DNA of 64,000 bases from Astrothelium macrocarpum (GCA_021030915.1 JAGEMR010000038.1:173266-237265); one strand, 5' to 3'. Numbered from the stretch's first letter, positions 35,736 through 47,999 are shown. The notes: generated by a model not told the origin, from the letters alone. Program-made: numbers and translations.

Positions 35736-36674
35736 GGGCAAACGAGCCTTGTTTATTGGTCAATCGGGTGCCTTGTCACCGATGTGGTCAATCTTGACCT
35801 CCAAGTCGCGGCCTAATTCTGTTGTTCCTGACATGCATCTCGAAGGGAAGACAAATCAGAAACAGCAAAGGCCGCTGGCTTTCTGGGCTGGTGATTATCT
35901 CCGCGGACGTCCGGCTTCGCAAAACGGAGCCTACCATGACGAAAAGTTCTGCATAGAAGTTTCTATTGGTTTGGACTTACCGCCACTACTCAGAAAATAC
36001 CGCGTATGTGGTGGAACCAGTGTCTTACCGGCTTGCCGCCCATGCTCAACTGGAAGTTCGAGGTGAATCTGTTCGTATATCATCGAGTGACGAGTTGAGA
36101 CAGAGTTGAGTTAGCTCGCGGCTAACTGAGATTTAGAAGATGATTTGGTGTTTTCTATGATGGCTTTCTCACCAGTAGGACACCACAACCAGACCAAGAC
36201 CATACATAAATAGATCAAAGGTCATTAGATGGGAAATTGAGGTGAAATTGTATTTTGACTCTAAACGTGACTATACTCAAGTCTGATCTTGCCTGCATGT
36301 GAATTTGTAACATTTCCTGACAATTTGCATAGCCTGCTGATTTCTCGGGCTATTCACCATGAGTTCTCTGGTGTCCGACACATCGCAAAACACTAGCCTC
36401 TCAAACAGGAAGGGCATAGGAGAGTTAGATTCGGAGTCCGAGCCTTTCGGTATACGTTTAACATGACAGCCCCTGTAGTTACCGAAATGTTTTACACTCG
36501 TTGCAAAGCTACCATGCGCCATTCTCGCGGAGAGATGTCCTTTTCTTAAACTGTCGTACTCGTATTCACTTTTCCTGTCTCCAGCGTTATCTCATTACAG
36601 AGTCGAGGTTTGGTGGCAATCTTGTCTGAACGAATGCCATAACCTTACGTCTTTATTTTACACATTGTTCCATT
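35736..36674. promoter_or_regulatory. Promoter region of the FAD monooxygenase, with AflR-type site
   Basis: 939 bp. It contains TCGAGTGACGA at 36083-36093 (TCG-N5-CGA) and, 17 bp later, GTTAGC-TCGCG-GCTAAC (36110-36126), a 6-bp stem inverted repeat. ORFs at 35749-36066 and 36277-36522 have no recognised features. The first part is presumably the 3' UTR of the regulator. Confidence 0.45.
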
Positions 36675-38278
36675 ATGATTCTGTCCAGAAATAAAGCATT
36701 AGCTTTGTTGGGATTGTCGAGCTTAGCCAATTCGGAGCTAACAGTTGCCATATATGGAGGGGGAGTGGCAAGTGCTACTCTTGCTCAAGCCTTGAAGGGA
36801 TACGAGCATATCAATTTGCAATACTACGACCCAGCCCTCAATCTTACACCCACCTCGTTTCGTCTTCTCGGTCTTAGCCCCAAGGCTTGGACTGCTTTGG
36901 ATCTTGTTGGAAATGAAGCAGGTGGTGCTATTAATCGTGCTGGATGGTATCCAGAAGACCCCAGCATCGTCGTTTTGGTGAGTCAAAAAGCATTTGACAA
37001 ATGTTGGATACAATGGAGCACTCACTGATAGTGTCCTAGGGTCAAGGCCCAGACGCTGGTACTATTGTCTTGGATTATGACAAACTTCCAAATACTACCC
37101 ACCATCCGGAAGTTGCCGTTGTAGATCCGGCCCCTTTTTTGATGGAGATGCTAAATGGCACCGATGCGGACCGTCTACACCCCAACACGACATTGATTGA
37201 AGTCAAGAATCTTCCAGAGACATCTGACCATCCTCTTCAACTCTACTTTGACGATGGAACTACTCTCCAAGCCGATGTCTTGATTGGTGATGACGGTGCT
37301 GTTGGCTTCATGAGGTCTTATGTTCTGGGCCCAGAGAACCTTGCTACGTATCCAGTCTTTATGAACTTTCTCTCTGCCGTTGGCCATGTTCCACCAAAGG
37401 ATGCTCACAAACTGCTGGGGAGCCCGTACGGGGATGTTCACGCACATCACCGATTTGAACGTGTCGGGAAGGGAAGTTGGTTCTTGAATGCATACTTGGA
37501 CCAGTTTTTTACTTGTCTTGGTTCTTTCTATACAACTGAGAACTATAACCTATCCGAATTTACACGCTCCACTTCACGAGAAGAGTTGCAATCCAAGTTT
37601 GGCTCTTTTAAAGACGGAGACGGTATTGTTGAGGTACGCGTTCGCGATCGTAGTCCCTCGATTCGAGCCAAGTCTCATTAGTACCATACTAATCTCTGAG
37701 AATCTTAGGTCCTCAGCAAATTCTCTGGCCTCCGATTGATACCAGAAATTGAGCATCCCAAAGCTCCCACGTACGTGAAGGGTCTTGTGGCTATGACTGG
37801 AAATGCAGCACATACAATGACAAACTTCCAGCAACTTGGTCCTGGTCAGGAGCTCGAGGATGCTATGATTTTGGGGACTCTGCTACGGGAAGCTCATGAT
37901 CATGAAGATTTGTTTGCTGCCCTGCAAGCATATGACGAAACACGTCGACCTCGATCTCAAGCCGTCTCTGACCACGGAAAGAAGCTGGGTTTACTCTGGA
38001 CAGGTATGGTGGAAGGAGTAGGAATTGATCCTGATAGCTTAAAACAGGCCTTTTTGGATTGGAAGGAGGAGAGTGAATCATTTGATCTTGTAGAGCACAA
38101 AGCCCAGGCGTTGCAAATTATGAGGAATAGACTGACCTCAAAGGGTAGAAGCAAGGGCGCGGATAAGTCTTCATGGGTAGGAATGGAGTGGATGGGTTTG
38201 GAGAGAATGTCGGCCTCGGGTGTCGCTTGGTGGGTGCAGCAACTTCTAGATAGGTTTCAGCAAGAGCCCCTCAGGTAA
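36675..38278 (+). CDS. FAD-dependent monooxygenase, CTB7-like
   Basis: Flavoprotein aromatic hydroxylase. Exons 36675..36977, 37040..37633 and 37709..38278 give 488 residues. The N-terminal nucleotide-binding strand VAIYGGGVASATLAQAL (about 24-40) carries a GxGxxS-like dinucleotide loop. LIGDDGAVGFMRSYV (about 180) corresponds to the DG motif. LVAMTGNAAHTMTNFQQLGPGQELEDA (about 326-350) corresponds to the GD motif that contacts the FAD ribityl chain. There the usual GDAAH reads GNAAH, an Asp-to-Asn change. The start carries a hydrophobic stretch that could mimic a signal peptide; a cytosolic enzyme is more likely. It is similar in type to CTB7/AurF-like hydroxylases and is placed between the AflR-type regulator and the FAD oxidase, which fits tailoring of the polyketide aromatic unit. 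Confidence 0.86.
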
Positions 38279-38786
38279 AGGACTTTTGGTATAGTGATAT
38301 GTGATGTTGATCCTATTGAGATAGATTGTCTGGATAAACTAGCAATCGTCAAATTAACCATGGATTCAAGGACATGCAAAAGTAGATCAGAGTGGGTTAG
38401 AACCGAAGAGTTCTCCTTTGGGCTCGAATCCATCAAGGACGGAGGAATTCACACTTGAGAATTGTTCTTGTCGATTTTGAAGTTTACATCATTGAATCTT
38501 TACGAGACCATCCTCGACAAAAGCGATAGTATTTGAGGGTCAAACAATGCAATGGTATAGACTCCCGAGAAAGCTTGCAATCCGTAGCGACTTCACCGAG
38601 AAAGATGGAAATATCCAGCCCAAATCGGAACGCGATTGTACACAAGCGGATTTCCCGCCCTTAAAAGTTCATATGTAAAGGAGCGAATAGCCCCAAGTTT
38701 CTATGGCATAGAGTTGCAATCCAGCACTTGTTATGGAATATAAGTAACAGTAGCTAATCCAAATCTCCAACCACAGTCACATTCCA
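38279..38786. other. Convergent 3' spacer between FAD monooxygenase and FAD oxidase
   Basis: 508 bp between two 3' ends. Nothing beyond presumed UTRs and terminators is visible. Confidence 0.45.
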
Positions 38787-40656
38787 TTAGTTTTTCTTCG
38801 GCAATTTGAACCCACCAGGTACTTGTTTTTGGAATAGCTGGGACGGATCATATTTTTTACTCGTTTTCCACATCTGTTCAATCGTTCCACTGCTCCGACT
38901 ACCAATAGGATCCTGCCAACTGTCTGCATATGTCAATGGCAGATAATCCCGTTGTAGGCCCTTGGCCTTTGCTTTCTTCGACGCAGCATCAAAGAGATCT
39001 CTCACTGCACTTTGAAAAGGTATATCAGTATCCCACTCCGTGCCATCCACGGCCATTGCCCAATGAATGAAGAACATGTTTCCCTCCGTCTGAATTGGAC
39101 CCAGAGAATCAACCGCGCCATATCGCTCAGACATGATGGTGGGTAATGGTTGGTACGCAATGGAGACCTGAAAGCCTGGAAGGGCAACAAAAGGTTGCAT
39201 TGTTTGATTTGCAAGTTGAAAGAACTCTTCCATCATCTCAGCCGAATTGCCAAAGCTAATGGTGGCAAACAGCCAACGCTTTTTGTATGTTGAAAGAGCA
39301 GCATATTCAAGAGTGAAATCTGAATGATTATCCACGCGGAGGGTGTTGTCAGGCCCACCAGGGAAGATTGGAACTCGTTGAACATCTGTAAATGGCTTCA
39401 AAACTTCAGGATATGGTTCAGGAGGGTCGCTCTTGGTATATTGTAGGCTGTTGCCAACAATCCATGCTCTCGTCATGTTCGTGATGACCAATGTATTAAT
39501 GAAATGAACGTAAGGGTCATAAGGGTGGGACGCGATCAAGTCCTCCAAAGCTTTAAAGTTTGCTTTCCTCGTCCCAATTGAATGGAAAGTTTGGCCGCCC
39601 CAGAATTGGCCTTGCGGAAAGGTCTTCAGTGTAATAGCGGTAACAATGCCATAATTGTTAGAGCCGCCCCTCAAGGCTTTCCAGAGATCTGTATGTGAGG
39701 TAGCATTTGCATTGACAATATCACCGCTTGCTAGGACGACCTAGTCGAATTAGTAGAATTAAAAATGCATCCATCCTATGATTGAACATTCCATACCTCG
39801 AAATTCTCAACCATGTCACATGTAAAACCATAACGTGGCGAGAAATAAGAGATACCACCTTCGGCATGTTAGTTCAAAAACTCACAAGACCTTGTCCAGA
39901 TGTGGACTTTGTATAAGTTAAATACGCACATCCAGTAGTCAAACCTCCAACACCAACGCCCCCTACCCTCCCGCCGAGGGTTGCTAGATCAAACGCATCG
40001 AGGGTCGCAAAGACTTGGTCCCATGTTTGACTCGGTGAAACTGTAATAGTTTGGTGATTTGGTGCAAGGCCAGGTGAGGGTAAATTGCTTAGGTCGATTA
40101 CAACGCCCTGTTCAATAGTCGCAGCGCCAGCGTACGGTGTATGTCTGCACATTTCCATGTCAGTTTAAGATTGGCAGTTTTGTTGGGCCAGAAAGTAATT
40201 TAGACACACCCTCCTCCACGTATGGCAAATTGACATTTATCCTGCCACACCTTTGCGCCAGAAGAAAGTACTGATACGGCTACTGAAACCTCATCGGCCG
40301 ATTCCGGTAGAACAATGCAACTGGGATGGATGTCAACATTCTTCAAGCTCCAGTAGGAGCCAGTCGATTGGGCATAGGCAGGTCCATTTGGAAAAACCAC
40401 GCGATCTCCTATCTGCTTAGCTATAGCCGCACACTTGCTTGGGTTAATAGATACTCCGAATATGGCCAGAATATTGCGATGAACTTACGCAAGACCCGGA
40501 GGTCGACACGGCCGCCCATGGACTAAGATATTCATGCTGTACATGTTGTTCATGGTAGGACGACTGGCGGAGATTCTGGGAAGCTTCTCCAACACTATAA
40601 GGTGCAATCCTAGGCAAATTTAAGATCCATTGAGGGATATTTCCAATAACAACCAT
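38787..40656 (-). CDS. Berberine-bridge-type FAD-linked oxidoreductase, CTB5-like
   Basis: Covalent flavoprotein oxidase (FAD_binding_4 / BBE family). Exons in coding order: 40489..40656, 40210..40433, 39930..40144, 39797..39858, 38787..39740, giving 540 residues; the first exon and start are the weakest part. Visible motifs: SYWSLKNVDIHPSCIVLPESADEV, then FAIRGGGHTPYAGAATI, where the His is the usual FAD attachment site and is restored by splicing. GGRVGGVGVGGLTTG and ISYFSPRYGFTCDMV follow, then WKALRGGSNNYGIVTAITL. The C-terminal BBE tail is YDPSQLFQKQVPGGFKLP. No Cys is seen in the G-V-G-V-G-G loop, so single rather than double flavin linkage is likely. A clear signal peptide was not found with this start. 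CTB5 and AurO are the functional parallels, acting in oxidative steps around dimerisation. Confidence 0.86.
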
Positions 40657-41664
40657 TTTACAAGGGTGACGCTTCCTAGAATACTGAATGTCAAAGGTGT
40701 TGCAACTTTCCGAGGAAATAGAAAGATGAGTATCAGCGGTCCGCTGTATCTACAGTTTCTCTTTGGAAACGCATTGCCATGCCCACAGCGAAACGTGATC
40801 CAGAACTGACAGCGGTTCGATAGGTCTCTTCGATTGTCGCAGATATTCACTCGGAACTCCGGAATCTGCAAATACCGGGATTCATCTTGAGTGGGTTTAG
40901 TTCTCGGCGAGCGAGATTCATGCCCATGATTGACTACATTGATCTGCACAGAAGACATGTCGGAAAATAGGTTAGGGACAATGAGCGTCTCCATTACCGA
41001 TTAATTGGTCGCCAGTCTAACGAGATCAAAAGTGGTTTCCGTGCGGGATTTTGTAAAGTGGCAGGGTCATATTCTCCTGACGGATACCGAATCCTCGGCT
41101 TTAGTGGGATCCATTGCCAAAGCAGATAACGTGCAGGTGACCGAAATTGCCGGAGTCGTAGGTTTCCGACCTCTCTACCAGCTTCTGAAGTAAGCCAAAA
41201 CTCTTCTGTAATGCAGCTCGCATGGATTGTGTAGGGTTAGGGAATAGATTGCATACTGGTGTGGGCATGCTGGAAGGCAGATGGGGGTTTAGCAAGGGTG
41301 TTTTGACGACTGATCCAGATGATGACTGTTTACGTCATTTTTTGACTAGCGTGTTTCTGTCTGCGTGAACGTTTGTGCGGCTCAGCATAACACTGCCGAA
41401 CCGCTGTATGCTTGCATTCGCCCACTTTTTAAAGTTTTGCCTCACTGCATTTGATGCTTACTTTGAACTTTGCAACGAATGACAAGGCCGCATTTTTGGG
41501 TAACCCCGTTTTGACAATGTTGGCAACTTAAACCACTTCAGTCTATTTAGGGCCCAAGATTTGCCCACGGTCTCTTCCTCAGGACCATTGTAACTATCAT
41601 TCGCAAATTTTCATCTTGTCGAATCTGTTCGCTTTTTGCAAAACGCGTTGAAACGGGCAATAAG
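40657..41664. promoter_or_regulatory. Divergent promoter of the FAD oxidase and second DHA2 pump, with AflR-type site
   Basis: About 1 kb. It contains TCGGCGAGCGA at 40904-40914, an exact TCG-N5-CGA word, about 250 bp from the oxidase start. ORFs inside (40620-40994, 41005-41295) show no domain. An upstream exon carrying a signal peptide for the oxidase may be hidden here. Confidence 0.45.
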
Positions 41665-43991
41665 ATGCCGGAAAAAGGATCTCCAGAAAGCTATGATGCC
41701 AGTGGTACTCTACAATATTCAGGTCAAAGTACCGATCAGTATGAGTATCCTGGAAAATTAAAGTTTCATTTACTTTTTGCCGCGTATGCAATCCTACCAT
41801 GTACAAACGTGTGTTTCGGAGAGTAACGATTTGCCAGTCTTTGCCTAGCTGTTCTGTGTCAAGCTCTTGTCAGTTTATGGCAGTTTCGATCGCCATTGAC
41901 AGGCTCATAACTCTTGACTAACGCCTGCATACCCGCGCAGGACAATACGATCATTGCTACTGCGATTCCAAGGATTACCGACGAGTTTAACTCTCTTGAT
42001 GATGTTGGGCAAGTCATTCTATTGATGTCATTTATCTGATTGAAGGAGTTGGCTGATCTCTGTGTTAGTTGGTATGGATCCGCCTATCTTGTGAGTTTCA
42101 GGAGCCACTGAACTACGCTCGAAAACACTCTTGTTTCTGATCCGCTTATCCTTAATCGAAGCTTACGACATGTGCATTCCAACTTTCGTATGGGAAGTTG
42201 TATAATCTATTTCCGATCAAGTGGGTTTTTTTAGTCGCTCTTGCCATCTTTGAGTTAGGCAGTCTAGTTTGCGGCGCAACGCCAAGCTCAATTGGCTTAA
42301 TTATGGGTAGAGCTGTTGCTGGTATAGGATCTGGAGGTATATTCTCAGGAGTCAGTCTATCCATGGATATAGAACGCAATAGTCATTTTGGCTTCGCTAA
42401 TACAGAAAATCCTTGATAGGCTACATTGATTATTGCCAACTCCATTCCGCTGAAGCAACGGCCGATCTATAATGGCGCATTAGGAGGCATGTATGCAATT
42501 GCGAGTGTTGCAGGGCCGTTGTGAGTTTGATAAATGCCGTAATCTTTCAGTCTAAAAACGTTTACTGAATGGATGTTCTGCTCGATAGAATGGGAGGTGC
42601 ATTTACCGGTAACACTGCTCCTCCGCAATGCTTTTAACAAGCAGAACTTGCTAATATTCTACGTATCCTGTTTAGAATATGTGACTTGGCGCCTTTGTTT
42701 CTATATTAACTTGGCCTTTGGACTCGTCACTGCTGTTGCAGTCCTTTTATTTATGCCCAGGCAGGATAAGAGCAGGAACCCACGATGGTCTCTGCTCTTT
42801 AAGGAAAAGCTCTCAAACCTGGATCTTCCTGGTCTTATTGCTCTTTTGCCCACAATTGTTTGCCTTTTACTAGCACTTCAGTGGGGCAACTCAAAGTATC
42901 ATTGGAAGAATGTCAGGATAATTATTCTTTTCATTCTCTCTGGACTTCTTTTTGGGATTTTTGTTGCCATTCAAGTCTGGAAAAAGGACCGAGCTACTGT
43001 TCCCTTGAGCGTCATCAAGCAGAGGACTATATGGGCCTGCTCAATCTTTTCTTTTTTTCTCTTTGGTTCCTTTTTGGTAATCACTTATTACCTACCTATT
43101 TGGTTCCAGGCTATCAAAGGAAACACTGCTACCGAAAGCGGTATTCATAATCTTCCAAGCATTCTAGGTACAGTAATTCTATCGTTTATGGCAGGAGGTC
43201 TAGTCTTTGGAGTTGGCTACTACACTTGGGCTTGTATTATCGCAAGCATCTTAGGTGCTGTGGTGAGTCTCTGGATCTGTATCCAACTGGGATCCCGATA
43301 GCTGGCATGCTGGCTCAATACTAACCTAACGAATGACGCAGGGTGCTGGTCTACTCTCGACCCTCACATCACAATCTAATTCAGCGCATTGGATTGGCTA
43401 TCAAGTTATTTACGGTGCTGGTGTAGGCTTTGTAAGTGTGAAAAATTAACCCAGGCTGAGGCTGTTTCTGTCATTGGATCGTATGCAAACTGACCATATC
43501 CAAGGGCCTGCAACAACCTCTCATCGCTGTACAGACGGCTTTACCCGACTCTCAGGTCGCCGAAGGTACTGCAATCATCATCTTTGTGCAAACATTTGGT
43601 GGATCAATCTTCATTTCTGTGGCGCAAAATGTTTTTAACAATAAACTCGTTGAGAATGTAATCGCCCAGAAGATTCCAGTCAATCCAGCTGCGCTTTTGT
43701 CGCAGGGTGCAACTCAAATCTCAAACTTGGTGGATCCCAGGTTCTTGAGCCAACTGAAGTTTGCATACAATGCATCCATTACACAGGTGACAAACTTCAA
43801 CGTGAGTACAGTAAGGCCATGGCTAACGGCAAATTTAGACATTTTACGTTTCAGTTGCTACAGCAGGATTGAGTACTCTGGGAAGTGTATTCATCCCGTG
43901 GTTGAGTGTAAAGAAGGAAAAGCAAATAAGAGAACCTTCTGGTGAAGAGAACGGGATCGTATCGACGGAAAAAGATTCTGAAGAGGCATAG
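41665..43991 (+). CDS. MFS multidrug transporter, DHA2 (14-TMS) type, in-cluster pump
   Basis: Eleven exons close in frame to 556 residues: 41665..41800, 41849..41868, 41941..42008, 42069..42090, 42162..42350, 42420..42520, 42589..42608, 42676..43262, 43342..43431, 43505..43805, 43855..43991. Three are only 20-22 nt. The intron after 42008 uses a GC donor (GCAAGT) with a TAG acceptor. Splicing rebuilds DNTIIATAIPRITDEF, LDDVGWYGSAYLLTTCAFQL, GRAVAGIGSGGIFSGATLIIANSIP, VTWRLCFYINLAFG, and the tail FNVIATAGLSTLGSV. The gene could look like a pseudogene if the microexons are missed, but I see no stop or frameshift once they are used. Likely exporter of the cluster product. Paralogue of the pump at 6.9-9.0 kb. 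Confidence 0.82.
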
Positions 43992-44422
43992 ACGCTTACT
44001 AGAACTGAATTTTAGAAGAAAATTTTTCTGTCCCGATGTTAATAGATATTTTTTTCCTCCTTCTCGTGGAGCGCGTACAACGTGCACACGACCAATTCTC
44101 CACAGCATCATTTTTGACTTGGACTGCAAGGTTATACAGTCGAGGTCTAGAAAATAAAAGCGGAGATGAGAGGAAGAATGTATTCTAAGTTCGTGGACCA
44201 TTGGTGCAAGTACGAGTTATCTGCTTTGTAATCCAACGTGATGGACTTGAATTACAACGCTCACGAAGGGTTCTTGCACACTGTCACTTTTGAACTCATT
44301 AATGTGACAGAAGTGGAAACCATTTGCATTCATGTTCTGTCTCAAAGATTCCTAAACAAAGGCTTCCAACATGGACGCATACCTAAAGTCGTGTTCCTCT
44401 AAAATTACAAATGTAAAAACAC
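43992..44422. other. Convergent 3' spacer between MFS pump and OMT-monooxygenase
   Basis: 431 bp between two 3' ends. No motif or RNA gene recognised. Confidence 0.45.
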
Positions 44423-47227
44423 CTATGCATTTAACACTGGAAGCTCACTAAATGGGCGTTGATCAAACATCTTCTTTGATCCCGCAAAACTCCTCATCAA
44501 GCTCCGGAAAGCGCGATGCCTAAGATCCTTCTCAAATGAGAAGATGCTTTCTGTTGTGATCGCTTTGTCTCCCGTGTCGGTAAACACTTTGGCCAGTTCT
44601 GCAGCGTCTCGGAGTGCGGTATTAGCGCCAACGCCACCGCAGGGCGACATTGCATGGATGGAATCTCCGATCAAAGTGACAAACCCCGATGGTTGCCACT
44701 CTGGAATTTCTGGGGTTGCTGAAACAACTCGCAAAGTTGAGCATTGCTGAACATCTTGCAGTTCGAAGAGTGACCTCAACGACGAACTCCATTCTTTTGT
44801 GAGTTCCAGACTCTGACGGGCGGATTCCTCTGGGGTACGCTCGAGTGTGGACACCTCGGCTGACTCCCCATATGTCATGTCACTAAAGATCTCTTTTCGT
44901 CCGATAAGTACCCAGTACACGTAATCTTCAGGGAGCTGCCTCGTCTGAACTCTGCTTTTGGTATCGAATTGGATGGGTTCGGAAAGGAGAGTCAATGGAC
45001 TATCACCAATCAAGATGGACTGAATTAACGGCGCAGTATCTGTACAAACTGTCATCCACTGTAGAGCTCGTTCGGGGTATCGTTGACGCAAGGCTGGAGT
45101 GATGTTCGTCTTGCCATAAATGCATACCGCTCCAGTGTCTACGAATTTGTGCTTGGGTAGGTGCTGTTTGCGTACGATAGAACGGGATCCGTCTGCGCCT
45201 ACTAGGAACCGCCCTTCGATCTCTGAACCATCCGAAAAGTTTGCTATTATTTTAGAATGCTCTTTTCCTTTTTCGGTGTATGAAATTAAGCTTTTGCCGA
45301 ATAAGATTTTGTCCTCGATTCCCGTCATTAAAATGTTCCTAAAGACTGCTCGATCAACGGTGTAAGTTGCCCGTAACCCTTGCCGGCCAGCAAGGCCTCC
45401 GCCAGTGCGGCTCTTGGTGCATGCTCCGCTTATCGGATCGAAATCGGTTTCACCGACAGCCGATATTGCGCAAGACGATTCAAACGCACGGTAAATCTCA
45501 GAAGGGAGACACTCTCGAAGTGCTTTTGCAGCATCAGCTTCGAGTTTCAAACGGTAGCCTTGCGGGCGGTATGCTTCCGACAAGTCTCTTTCGAAAATTA
45601 GCATGTCAATGCCAGCTTTTCTAAGGCCTTGTGCAAGGCATAATCCACCAATACCAGCTCCTACGATCAGAATTGGCGATTGGGTTTTGACTGTCTCCTC
45701 GATACTGGCACCGTTGCGAATGTCGCCGGTCGTGGCGGAAAATGAACCGTTGGTGTTTGCATAACTATTGAATTTTGGACTCTGCTTTGGTGATTCTGTA
45801 GTTTCAATATCCCCATGGCCGTTTATCGTGACGGGAACTGGTGAATGGAAACCGTTCATGATAGGTGTGTCTGCTTGGAGTCCAATCCGGAGGATTCCCA
45901 TGTTACTTCCAAATGGCTGCTCGACGTGAAGAAGTTGAAGGCCAGCGTTTTGAGTAAGCTTCTTCCAATCCTCGATTTCTCTTTCTTTGGCATTGAAAAC
46001 CTGCATCATGGTCAGGTCTCTGACACGAAGCTGACGTTCTTTCAGTATAGATGCTGTGCCTGGTTGAGGAAGAATTGTATCCATGACTATGATACAAGCA
46101 CCAGGTCGCTGTAGGGCCTTTCGAAGATGATTTAAGATTTTCGTCGCCTCTGCGTCTGGCCAATCGTGTATGATCATTCGTAGCAGATATACGTTGGCAT
46201 CTGCAATTGGCTGTGGATCAAAGAAATCATGAGGCATGAATCTTATACGGGGTGCAATGTTTGTGTCCAAAGAATTCGAGCTCTGGTTTGCATTCGCGAT
46301 GGTCTCTGGCAAGTCCTGAACGATAAAGCTCAAATGAGAATATTGCTTGGCTAAAGCAATGCTCGCATGCCCTCCTGAACCGCCTACGTCTACCACAGTA
46401 GCACCTTGAGGAAGACTACCCCAATCAAATCCATCAATGAGGTGTTTAAAACTGACGCCTTCCGCTGATGCAACATTCCGCATATATCCCGAGAACATGG
46501 TGTTCATTTCTGTATCTTGACGAAGATGATCAAAGAACGGCCGCTCAAGATTCATGGCTAAGTTGAAAGCTGTTTCGTTCTTTGCATAAGTTTCCCCCCA
46601 GCGTTGTGTGGCCTCGGGAAATTTGTAAGCTGTTGGAGTATAGTAGTTTGTCATCCATCGAGCCCAATTCATAAAACTGGCATCTTGAATTAGAAGAGCC
46701 GAGTTGTTGTTGTGGGCTACCATTCCTGGCTCAGGTTCCGAGAGGAAATTGTGGATGATGGCCATTCGAGTGACACCTTTGAGCTGAGATTCTGGAACCT
46801 TTGCTTTTAAGGCTAACTGCGAATAGCTGATGCTTCCTGGAATTGGGATGTGATCGAGGACCTTTAAATTGACAAGCCACCGAAGGCATACTAAATTTTG
46901 ATGCTATGAAATAGGACTTTTAGCCACAAGGCTAATGACAGGCACTGAATGACCCGTACGAAAAAGAGCAGTAATACGCACATTTGCAGCTAAATGCCCA
47001 ATATATTCGCGAGGGTCGGTTGCAATTTGAAGAAGTTGTGTGGCAGCTTCTGCCAACTTCTTGAGAGATCCACTAATAGCTTCAAGGCCGATGGGTAAAT
47101 CTTTTATTGGATCATCTTGACGAGCAGATGTAATTTGTTGGTCGGAAGCTTGAAGATGTTGAATAATTTCATCACCCGCAGAAGTTGCTTGATGGAGGGC
47201 ACCTTGGAGGGCAATTTTCGAAATCAT
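44423..47227 (-). CDS. Fused O-methyltransferase / FAD-dependent monooxygenase, CTB3-like
   Basis: Bifunctional tailoring enzyme. Exons 46960..47227 and 44423..46890 give 911 residues. The N-terminal half (about 1-435) is a Methyltransf_2 O-methyltransferase: CLRWLVNLKVL dimerisation block, SAM loop VVDVGGSGGHASIAL (about 255-270), FIVQDLPETI, MPHDFFDPQP, RMIIHDWPDAEATKIL. A low-complexity linker (about 435-490) leads to a complete flavin monooxygenase: ILIVGAGIGGLCLA (about 496-509), FLVGADGSRSIVR, and LIGDSIHAMSPCGGVGANTAL near 860. The splice donor GTACGG is less certain than the rest. This domain fusion is a hallmark of perylenequinone clusters (CTB3 and the elsinochrome and hypocrellin counterparts) and is absent from aurofusarin-type clusters. 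It is divergent from the PKS, with a shared promoter. Confidence 0.92.
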
Positions 47228-47999
47228 CTCGATAATGTTGTAGATGGGAAACTATCCACCTGATTTTGGAAATGATATGATGGTAAAATGTATACAAAGA
47301 TCATCTGAACACGTACACGTACGTAATCCAAATCCCTGGATTTCTTTGAGAAACTCGGCTGCAAAAGAGAACTCAATCCATATGGAAGTTGATGCCGGCA
47401 AGTATGAGCGTACGTTTTCTTCTGTGGATCGGTCACCAGAGCAATCCCCGAAGGCGGAGCTGATACGCAACAGAAGAACTGATACTCATTCACCGATCGT
47501 TGCATCGTGTCCTCGGCTATTGTTTTATGCTTTTACGGCAATTGTCGGGGTTCGAACATAGATAAGTCTACTCCTCGGCATGTTTTCCTGTGCTCACAGC
47601 AAGATATGTATAGAGTAGCAGTGCCGGGGCCCGGTCAAGATGCGCATAGCACTAAGCCATCGCACGTCCGATAGTATCAAAACCATCTTAACACCACAAG
47701 CGCAAAAATTTGCCCGAATCATCAGGTTACCGGCCTGTGCATATCAGTCTCATGATTAGCTATAGAAGGTTAGATTGACCGGCACAAGAAAATTAGCTCG
47801 TGGTCAGGCTTGGAAGACGAGTAAAGTTGATACTGGTGATTGTAGTACTCGGAATAAATAATGCCTAGAGCCTAGAAAGAAGAGTCCCTCCAGCTATGGA
47901 TGTTATTTTGTCCCATTTCTGTACATCTCACAAGGTCGAGACATTGTATCTCCTGTTAAGACGTCATTGCCATCGCTTTTTCAGCGTAGAGCATTCATA
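47228..47999. promoter_or_regulatory. Divergent promoter of the OMT-monooxygenase and PKS, with AflR-type site
   Basis: 772 bp controlling the two signature genes. TCGGGGTTCGA at 47545-47555 is an exact TCG-N5-CGA word, near the middle of the region. ACGTAC repeats (ACGTACACGTACGT, 47311-47324) lie about 90 bp upstream of the OMT-monooxygenase start. Confidence 0.5.

Noticed and set aside
35749..36066. 105-codon ORF after the AflR-type regulator
   Set aside because: No motif; lies in the presumed 3' UTR and cannot be joined to the regulator by a good splice pair.
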